Below are positions 55,093 to 61,563 of a DNA stretch of 64,000 nt, one piece after another; positions within the stretch are counted from its first letter, which is position 1; each line of letters begins with the position of its first letter. Made by a program: the position numbers and the translations under genes. The notes under the pieces are model-generated. The model searched no databases. It saw nothing but the letters and a program-made list of their open reading frames with translations, and was not told the DNA's origin. The DNA is from Terribacillus saccharophilus (lineage in GTDB: Bacteria; Bacillota; Bacilli; Bacillales; Amphibacillaceae): the NCBI GenBank assembly GCA_900110015.1, contig FOCD01000001.1, forward strand, positions 496,001-560,000. Direction: 5' to 3'.

Positions 55093-57858
55093 ATGGAAAA
55101 ATTTGTAGTGGTGGATCTTGAAACAACAGGGCACGCGCCGTCGAATGGCGATAAAATCATAGAGGTCGGGATTGTCGTCATCCAAGGACGTGTGATCACA
55201 GATCAATTTCAGACGATGCTGGATCCCGGTATGCCGATTCCACCTTTCATTTCCCAGCTGACAGGTATTACTGATGAAGATGTGGCTGGTGCTCCGCAAT
55301 TCGAAGATGTAGCAGAAGAGGTTTCTGCTTTCTTCAAAGATAGTTATGTGGTCGCTCATAATGCGAATTTTGATTTACGATTCTTGAACAGCGCTTTGGA
55401 AGTGGCGGGACTTTCTCCAATCCAGCGCCCAGTGCTTGATACGGTCGAATTGGCTCGTATTCTGCTGCCAACGGCACCGAGCTATAAATTGAGTGTTCTT
55501 AGTGAGCATCTTTCATTTGAACATGATCAGCCCCACCGGGCACTGTCCGATACGCTTGTAACAGCAGAACTTCTGTTGTCTCTTTTAGAAGAGCTAGGAA
55601 AGCTGCCATACGAGACAATTTCTCATCTATTAACGCTGGAACGATCATTGAAAAGTGATTTGCGTAGCTTACTTGAGTATCGTTTAGAGGAACTTGCATT
55701 CGAGGATATACAGGATGATGGGCTAGAGGTTTATCGAGGGCTGGCATTTAGAAAAGTGCATGAAGAAGACGATACCGTTTCTGTTATAAACCAATCTTTC
55801 GGTGAGATGGCGGACCAGCTGTATCAAAAAGATGGCTGGCTGTCAGAGGGAATGAAAGGCTACGAGCCGAGAAAAAGTCAGCTGGAGATGAGTGAACAGA
55901 TCTTTGATGTTTTCCAATCAAACAGACATGCACTTCTTGAAGCTGAAACCGGTACTGGAAAATCACTAGCATATCTTTTGCCGGCAGTCTACACTGCAGT
56001 AAAAGAAAAGAAACGCATCGTTATCAGTACGCATCTGACACAGCTTCAGGCACAATTGATGGACAAGGAAATTCCGCTTTTGCAGCGTATCCTGCCGTTT
56101 TCTTTCAATGTAGCACTGTTGAAGGGAAAGCAGCATTATTTAAGTCTCAGCAGATTTGAATCAGAGTTGCAGCAAACAGCAAATGACAATTATGATATCG
56201 TACTTACGAAGGCTATTTTACTTGTGTGGCTGACAATGACGGAGACAGGGGATATTGATGAAGTGAATCTGCCTTCCAGCGGAAAGCGATTTTTCTTGCA
56301 TATGTCCGCAGATGCAGAGGATACGCAAGATCCATTTTCACCATGGTTTTCCCGTTCGTTTTATCAGCGGGCAAAAAAAGCAGCATGGCAGGCGGATATT
56401 ATCGTAACGAATCATGCGCTGCTTTGCAGTGATATGCAGGAAGAATACCAGCTCCTGCCATCCTATCAGCGGGTCATCATTGATGAAGCACATCATTTTG
56501 AAGCTACTGCAGCGAAGCATTTCGGATTGGCGCTAGATTATGTCTCAATCCACCATATGCTGTCTCATGCGAACAAAGTGTACGAGAAAGCAACAGATGA
56601 GCTTCCAAATTCACAAGCTGAGATGCTGATTTGGCAAAGTTTATGGGACCAAACAAAAGAAGAAGCAGATGAAATGTTCCGTTATATTCATGATTTTGTC
56701 TTGTCCCAGCATAAAAAGAAGCTTGGTACCAATGACATCGGCAGATTACAGCTGCGACTTGAAGATGTTCGGGAGTCAAAACAAGTCTTAGTTATTGCTG
56801 AAATGAGCAACAGATTATTATTCGGTGTGCGGGACTGTATCCACCATTTGCTGCAGCTGACAAAAGCGGCAGACAAGCACGGGGATAAAAAGATCGCTGA
56901 TTCTATACGGAACGCAGTAGATCAGCTGCAGACAATTATCGATGCGATTGAACGGATGTTCCTCATATATGACGATGAGGAAGTGAAATGGATAGAAGTC
57001 GATATGTATGGCGCCCGAAATGCGGTTTATTTATACAGTGAACCATTAGATATTGCTGATTTGCTGCTTGAACATTTCTTTTCGGAGAAGAAAAGTGTTG
57101 TGCTCACGAGTGCAACTTTAACAATGAAGCAATCGTTCGCTTTCATTCAGGAACAACTTGGCTTGGATGAACATACCGTCACAAGACGCTTCGATTCTCC
57201 TTATTCGTATCAGGAGCAAGTGCAGCTGCTCGTTCCAAATGATTTTCCAGATGTACGAGGAAAAGATAATTATCCTTTCATCTATGCTGTTTGTGAAGCG
57301 ATACTTAGTCTTGCCGCTATAACGGATGGACGGATGCTCGTTCTGTTCACTTCTTATGACATGCTGAAAAAAGCTCATGGACTTGTGAAGGAACTGACAG
57401 AAGATCAGGATTATACTTTAATTGCGCAAGGTATTACGAGCGGCAGCCGCGATCGGCTGAAAAAGAATTTCCAAAGCAATAAAAAAGCCATTCTATTTGG
57501 AACCAGTTCATTCTGGGAAGGCGTCGATATTCCTGGAGAAGACTTAAGTTGTCTGGTTATTGTCAGACTGCCATTTCAGCCCCCAGATCACCCAATATAT
57601 GAAGCAAAGGCTGCCAAACTGAAGGCAGAAGGGAAGAATGCCTTCATGGAGCTTGCATTACCCAATGCAGTCATCCGCTTTAAGCAAGGTTTCGGCAGGT
57701 TGATCCGGTCTTCAAGCGATAGAGGAATTGTGTTCGTTTGTGATGACAGGATGATGAGAACTAAATATGGTAACTACTTCACCGCTTCTATACCGGATGT
57801 ACCGACACATTATAAAAATACAGCCGAACTTTTAGAGCTCGCGGAGGATTGGCTATAA
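55093..57858 (+). CDS. dinG: DinG-type exonuclease/helicase
   Basis: The 921-residue protein joins an N-terminal DEDDh 3'-5' exonuclease (D8 and E10 in VVVDLETTG, NANFDLRF, PHRALSDT) to an XPD/DinG-like superfamily 2 helicase. Walker A ETGTGKSLAYLLPAV lies near residue 285, with IIDEAHHFE and GFGRLIRSSSDRG further on. In Gram-positive bacteria DinG of this form lacks the iron-sulfur cysteines and may act mainly as a nuclease. The gene ends in A7, part of a minus-strand terminator. Confidence 0.93.
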   Translation: MEKFVVVDLETTGHAPSNGDKIIEVGIVVIQGRVITDQFQTMLDPGMPIPPFISQLTGITDEDVAGAPQFEDVAEEVSAFFKDSYVVAHNANFDLRFLNSALEVAGLSPIQRPVLDTVELARILLPTAPSYKLSVLSEHLSFEHDQPHRALSDTLVTAELLLSLLEELGKLPYETISHLLTLERSLKSDLRSLLEYRLEELAFEDIQDDGLEVYRGLAFRKVHEEDDTVSVINQSFGEMADQLYQKDGWLSEGMKGYEPRKSQLEMSEQIFDVFQSNRHALLEAETGTGKSLAYLLPAVYTAVKEKKRIVISTHLTQLQAQLMDKEIPLLQRILPFSFNVALLKGKQHYLSLSRFESELQQTANDNYDIVLTKAILLVWLTMTETGDIDEVNLPSSGKRFFLHMSADAEDTQDPFSPWFSRSFYQRAKKAAWQADIIVTNHALLCSDMQEEYQLLPSYQRVIIDEAHHFEATAAKHFGLALDYVSIHHMLSHANKVYEKATDELPNSQAEMLIWQSLWDQTKEEADEMFRYIHDFVLSQHKKKLGTNDIGRLQLRLEDVRESKQVLVIAEMSNRLLFGVRDCIHHLLQLTKAADKHGDKKIADSIRNAVDQLQTIIDAIERMFLIYDDEEVKWIEVDMYGARNAVYLYSEPLDIADLLLEHFFSEKKSVVLTSATLTMKQSFAFIQEQLGLDEHTVTRRFDSPYSYQEQVQLLVPNDFPDVRGKDNYPFIYAVCEAILSLAAITDGRMLVLFTSYDMLKKAHGLVKELTEDQDYTLIAQGITSGSRDRLKKNFQSNKKAILFGTSSFWEGVDIPGEDLSCLVIVRLPFQPPDHPIYEAKAAKLKAEGKNAFMELALPNAVIRFKQGFGRLIRSSSDRGIVFVCDDRMMRTKYGNYFTASIPDVPTHYKNTAELLELAEDWL

Positions 57859-57882
57859 AAAAAGTGCGCCACAAGGACGCAC
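57857..57882 (-). terminator. minus-strand intrinsic terminator behind dinG
   Basis: Read leftwards: GTGCG(T)CC pairs with GGCGCAC around TTGT, followed by T7 (the A7 at 57857-57863 on the plus strand). The plus-strand exit has no T run. No minus-strand gene is known to its right, so it may end a small RNA. Confidence 0.6.
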
Positions 57883-57931
57883 AACTGCTGGGGAGAAGGA
57901 AGAATTTTGTTGAAAAAACTTTTAACTCGTC

Positions 57932-57961
57932 TTAGAATTACACCAGGACAACTGGTATAAT
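57932..57961 (+). promoter_or_regulatory. extended -10 promoter of ypmA-ypmB
   Basis: TATAAT at 57956-57961 is preceded by TGG (extended -10); TTAGAA at 57932-57937 with 18 bases of spacing is a weak -35. It leaves a leader of about 90 bases before ypmA. Confidence 0.5.
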
Positions 57962-58058
57962 AAGAATTGGATTGCTTCTCAACATACATTAGTTTGCTGC
58001 AGAAAGCCATCTCTATGAGTAACAAATCATGTAAATGAATTGTTCGGAGGTAACGATG

Positions 58059-58232
58059 ATGGAAAATAATAAAATGGAAACAATGTCCACTGTCCGTGTA
58101 CAATACAGCAGCGACCTATACAAACTGGTCGATTCACTGAACCGTACATTAAAGGAAAAGGACTTGATGTTCGGATTAGCATTGGATGAGGAAGATCATG
58201 ATACGGCGATATTCACGATTTACCGTACCTAA
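58059..58232 (+). CDS. ypmA: YpmA family small protein (DUF4264)
   Basis: The 57-residue protein ends in LVDSLNRTLKEKDLMFGLALDEEDHDTAIFTIYRT (shown here as DSLNRTLKEKDLMFGLAL and FTIYRT), nearly the family consensus. Function unknown. ATG 58059 lies eight bases after CGGAGG; ATG 58056 is also possible. Its 3' end overlaps ypmB by 35 bases in another frame. Confidence 0.88.
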   Translation: MENNKMETMSTVRVQYSSDLYKLVDSLNRTLKEKDLMFGLALDEEDHDTAIFTIYRT

Positions 58233-58728
58233 GTGGGCGAAGATCACATTGTTCAGCGCTCTAGCTGTTTTGATCATCGTCCTTGGCTGCGGTATATACG
58301 TTTACAGCACTGCTCAAAATGCACGCACAGAGGGCTTTGAAGCTTCAGAGGATTTTGCACTTAAAAACACGGATTTAGAAACTGTTGATGAAGTGACACG
58401 CTTCAATGGCGAACATGTCTATCATGTCGTCAAAGGCAAGCAAGCCGATGGAGAAGATGCTATCGCTTATGTTAAAAAGAGCGAGAAGGATCCGAAACAG
58501 ATCATTTATACGACCGACACAGCTGATGAACAGCAAGTCGAGAGCAGCTGGCAGTCAGCATGCGGCACTAATTGTAAAATGGATGATGTCCGGCTAGGAT
58601 TGTACGATGATGCACCAGCATGGGAAGTCACATTTCGCGATGAACAGGATCGCCTTGGCTACAGCTATTACACACTAGATGGTAGCGAGCAGCTGGAAAG
58701 CTTTGCTTTATCCAACCAATATCAATAA
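58198..58728 (+). CDS. ypmB: YpmB family membrane-anchored protein
   Basis: The product (about 176 residues) has an N-terminal basic stretch, one membrane segment (about 14-36, ITLFSALAVLIIVLGCGIYVY) and an extracytoplasmic PepSY-like domain ending in LGYSYYTLDGSEQLESF. It corresponds by position and topology to YpmB of B. subtilis, function unknown. It contains two nearby cysteines (SACGTNC) outside the membrane, which could form a disulfide. ATG 58198 follows GAGGAAG; ATG 58186 is an alternative. The aspB gene that follows in B. subtilis is missing. Confidence 0.8.
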   Translation: MIRRYSRFTVPKWAKITLFSALAVLIIVLGCGIYVYSTAQNARTEGFEASEDFALKNTDLETVDEVTRFNGEHVYHVVKGKQADGEDAIAYVKKSEKDPKQIIYTTDTADEQQVESSWQSACGTNCKMDDVRLGLYDDAPAWEVTFRDEQDRLGYSYYTLDGSEQLESFALSNQYQ

Positions 58729-58767
58729 CACAACTACATATGTAGGACAGACAATGGAGGGTTCTTT

Positions 58768-60060
58768 TTGAAAACAACGATTGCTAAGCTTAGTGAACAT
58801 GTAGGAGAAGAAATTACAATCGGAGCGTGGCTCCGCAATAAACGTTCCAGCGGGAAAATTGCATTTTTACAGCTGCGTGACGGAACAGGATTCGTTCAAG
58901 GTGTTGTCGTAAAAAGCGATGTACCAGAAGAAGTGTTCCAGACAGCTAAGAACATGACACAGGAAACATCCCTTTACGTTACAGGAAAAGTAGTGGAGGA
59001 CAGCCGTTCTTCCTTCGGATATGAAATTCAAGTCAGCAATGTGGAAGTAATCCATGCTGCAACAGACTACCCAATAACACCGAAAGAGCATGGAACTGAA
59101 TTCCTAATGGATAACCGCCACCTATGGCTTCGTTCTCAAAAACAGCATGCTGTGATGAAAATCCGTAATGAAATCATCCGTGCGACTTATGAATACTTCC
59201 ATGAAAATGGCTATACGAAAATCGATCCGCCAATTCTGACAGGTTCCTCTGCAGAAGGTACGACGGAATTGTTCCATACAAAGTACTTTGACGAAGAAGC
59301 ATATCTATCACAAAGCGGACAGCTTTACATGGAAGCAGCTGCAATGGCATTTAACAAAGTATTCTCCTTCGGTCCAACATTCCGTGCAGAAAAATCCAAA
59401 ACAAGACGTCATTTGATCGAATTTTGGATGATCGAGCCAGAAATGGCATTCGTTGAGCATGCAGAGAGCTTGGAAATCCAAGAGAACTACATCAGCCACC
59501 TTGTTGCTTCTGTACTGAAGAACTGCAAACTGGACCTTGAAATCCTTGGACGCGATACAGAGAAATTGGCAAAAGTAACTGCGCCATTCCCACGCATCAC
59601 GTATGATAAAGCAATCGAATTGCTGAAGGAAAAAGGATTCGATGATATTGAGTGGGGCGAAGATTTCGGAGCACCGCATGAGACTGCTATTGCTGAAAGC
59701 TTTGACAAACCAGTATTCATCACTCATTACCCAGCTGCAATCAAAGCATTTTACATGAAGCCAGACCCGGATCGGGAAGATGTTGTACTTTGCGCTGACT
59801 TGATTGCACCAGAAGGCTATGGTGAAATCATTGGCGGATCCCAGCGTATCGATGATCTTGAATTGATGGAAAAACGCTATGAGGAACATAATCTGACTAG
59901 CGATGCATACAACTGGTACTTGGAATTGCGTAAATACGGCAGTGTGCCGCATTCAGGCTTTGGGCTTGGTCTAGAACGGACAGTCGCATGGCTATCCGGC
60001 GTGGAGCACGTTCGCGAGACAATTCCATTCCCGCGTCTTTTGAACCGCCTATACCCATAA
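58768..60060 (+). CDS. asnS: asparaginyl-tRNA synthetase
   Basis: The 430-residue class IIb synthetase has an N-terminal OB-fold anticodon domain ([24 protein letters not shown] split as [15 protein letters not shown] and FLQLRDG). Class II motifs follow: motif 2 [21 protein letters not shown] ([11 protein letters not shown]) and motif 3 [12 protein letters not shown]. It charges tRNA-Asn. The start is TTG 58768, seven bases after ATGGAGGG. No T-box leader is present in the 39-base gap before it. Confidence 0.96.
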   Translation: MKTTIAKLSEHVGEEITIGAWLRNKRSSGKIAFLQLRDGTGFVQGVVVKSDVPEEVFQTAKNMTQETSLYVTGKVVEDSRSSFGYEIQVSNVEVIHAATDYPITPKEHGTEFLMDNRHLWLRSQKQHAVMKIRNEIIRATYEYFHENGYTKIDPPILTGSSAEGTTELFHTKYFDEEAYLSQSGQLYMEAAAMAFNKVFSFGPTFRAEKSKTRRHLIEFWMIEPEMAFVEHAESLEIQENYISHLVASVLKNCKLDLEILGRDTEKLAKVTAPFPRITYDKAIELLKEKGFDDIEWGEDFGAPHETAIAESFDKPVFITHYPAAIKAFYMKPDPDREDVVLCADLIAPEGYGEIIGGSQRIDDLELMEKRYEEHNLTSDAYNWYLELRKYGSVPHSGFGLGLERTVAWLSGVEHVRETIPFPRLLNRLYP

Positions 60061-60076
60061 TATATAGATTACCTGG

Positions 60077-60104
60077 CGATCCCTTGTCGAATGACGAGGG
60101 ATTG
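60077..60104 (+). other. hairpin between asnS and dnaD
   Basis: ATCCCTTGTC can pair with GACGAGGGAT (one wobble) around GAAT. Only TTGTCCTATT follows, so it is at best a weak terminator or an attenuating structure. Confidence 0.4.
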
Positions 60105-60129
60105 TCCTATTAATGGAAGGAGAACCCAG

Positions 60130-60840
60130 ATGAATAACGACTTGAATTACCAACGAATGCTGGGAAATCCATTTTCCTTTCCCGGTATCCTAATGAATAA
60201 ATATGTATCTCTTGGCTTGAATGAAACGGAAATGATGGTAATTTTGCATATCTGCTTTTTCCAGCAGCAAGGCATTATGTTTCCGACTACTGATGAACTA
60301 GCTAAGAAAGTAACGCTTTCTGAAAGAGATGTAGCACTGATATTACGCAAGCTCGTTCAGCGTAATTTGCTTCAGATTGAAGATGTACAGGAAGAAAATA
60401 TGCGCAGCCAAGCTTATAGTCTGAACGGGTTATGGCATCTTGCATTTGCCGAAACCGTCTATCCAGAGCCTGAAAAGAAGAAAACAGACAAAGAAGAAGA
60501 GGCAGCAATATTTATTCTCTTTGAGCAGGAGTTCGGCCGGCCGCTTTCGCCTTTTGAAATAGAAACGGTCACCTTATGGCTGGATGAAGATATGCAGCCG
60601 CCATCTCTTATTAAAGCTGCTTTGCGAGAAGCAGTACTGATGAGTAAATTGAATTTCCGCTATATAGATCGTATTTTGCGTGAATGGAAGCGCAAAGGTA
60701 TCCGCTCCGTAGATCAGGCCCGAAAGCAGAGCAAATCATTTCACGAGAACCAGAGACCCACAGCTGCTGCGGTACGTTCCGAGCAGCAAGCACCAACTCG
60801 CGATGTAAGTATTTACTACAACTGGTTGGAAGAAGATTGA
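60130..60840 (+). CDS. dnaD: DNA replication protein DnaD
   Basis: The 236-residue primosomal protein, with DnaB and DnaI, loads the replicative helicase at oriC and at restart sites. The N-terminal winged-helix domain (about 1-110, LNETEMMVILHICFFQQQG) oligomerises. The C-terminal DnaD domain (about 125-205) contains the YYNWLEED-like YxxxIxxxW signature (FRYIDRILREWKRKGI). ATG 60130 follows AAGGAGA at six bases. nth follows after 16 bases. Confidence 0.95.
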   Translation: MNNDLNYQRMLGNPFSFPGILMNKYVSLGLNETEMMVILHICFFQQQGIMFPTTDELAKKVTLSERDVALILRKLVQRNLLQIEDVQEENMRSQAYSLNGLWHLAFAETVYPEPEKKKTDKEEEAAIFILFEQEFGRPLSPFEIETVTLWLDEDMQPPSLIKAALREAVLMSKLNFRYIDRILREWKRKGIRSVDQARKQSKSFHENQRPTAAAVRSEQQAPTRDVSIYYNWLEED

Positions 60841-60856
60841 GGAGGAAAAGCATACA

Positions 60857-61510
60857 ATGCTGAACAAAACACAGATACGACGGGCATTGGATGTGATGCG
60901 TGACATGTTCCCGGAAGCAGCTTGTGAACTGGTGCACCGTAATCCATTCGAGCTGGTGATCGCCGTACTGCTGTCAGCGCAGTGTACCGATAACCTTGTC
61001 AATAAAGTAACAAAGGATTTGTTCCAAAAATATAAGACACCGGAAGATTATCTAGCTGTTCCGCTTGAAGAGCTGCAGCATGATATTCGTTCTATTGGTC
61101 TTTATCGCAATAAGGCAAAAAATATCCAGAAGCTCTGTCAGACGCTGATTGATCAATATGATGGAATTGTACCGGACACACGTGATGAATTGGTCAAGCT
61201 AGCTGGAGTAGGGCGCAAAACAGCTAATGTTGTTGCATCAGTTGCGTTCCACGAGCCTGCCATCGCTGTAGATACTCACGTTGAACGAGTATCCAAACGG
61301 CTTGGTTTTTGCCGCTGGAAAGACAATGTGACCGAAGTAGAAAACACATTAATGAAAAAGGTGCCGCGAGATGAGTGGAGCGATACACATCATCGCATGA
61401 TCTTTTTCGGACGCTATCATTGTAAAGCCAGAAACCCAAACTGCCTGGCATGCCCATTGAACGACATTTGCCGGGAAGGGAAGAAACGGCTGAAAGCCGA
61501 AGCAAATTAA
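60857..61510 (+). CDS. nth: endonuclease III
   Basis: The 217-residue bifunctional DNA glycosylase/AP lyase removes oxidised pyrimidines. Present are the helix-hairpin-helix LVKLAGVGRKTANVV with the catalytic lysine, the catalytic Asp in AVDTHVERVSKRLG, and the 4Fe-4S loop C-x6-C-x2-C-x5-C (CKARNPNCLACPLNDIC). It follows dnaD as in other bacilli. The ypoC gene that follows it in B. subtilis is absent. Confidence 0.96.
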   Translation: MLNKTQIRRALDVMRDMFPEAACELVHRNPFELVIAVLLSAQCTDNLVNKVTKDLFQKYKTPEDYLAVPLEELQHDIRSIGLYRNKAKNIQKLCQTLIDQYDGIVPDTRDELVKLAGVGRKTANVVASVAFHEPAIAVDTHVERVSKRLGFCRWKDNVTEVENTLMKKVPRDEWSDTHHRMIFFGRYHCKARNPNCLACPLNDICREGKKRLKAEAN

Positions 61511-61548
61511 AAAGACAGTCACTCCAAATGGAAGTGACTGTCTTTTTT
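61511..61548. terminator. bidirectional terminator between nth and ponA
   Basis: AAAGACAGTCACT(T) pairs with AAGTGACTGTCTTT around CCAAATGG, with T6 on the plus strand and TTTTAATT on the minus strand. Confidence 0.88.
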
Positions 61549-61563
61549 CTGTCTGGTATTATG

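Noticed and set aside
57810..58103. Minus-strand frame of 97 residues between dinG and ypmA
   Set aside because: No good ribosome binding site, it runs through the terminator hairpin and into dinG, and composition is not convincing; a non-coding transcript is more likely.
58729..58767. T-box leader for asnS
   Set aside because: Only 39 bases separate ypmB and asnS, too short for a T-box, and no T-box sequence is seen.
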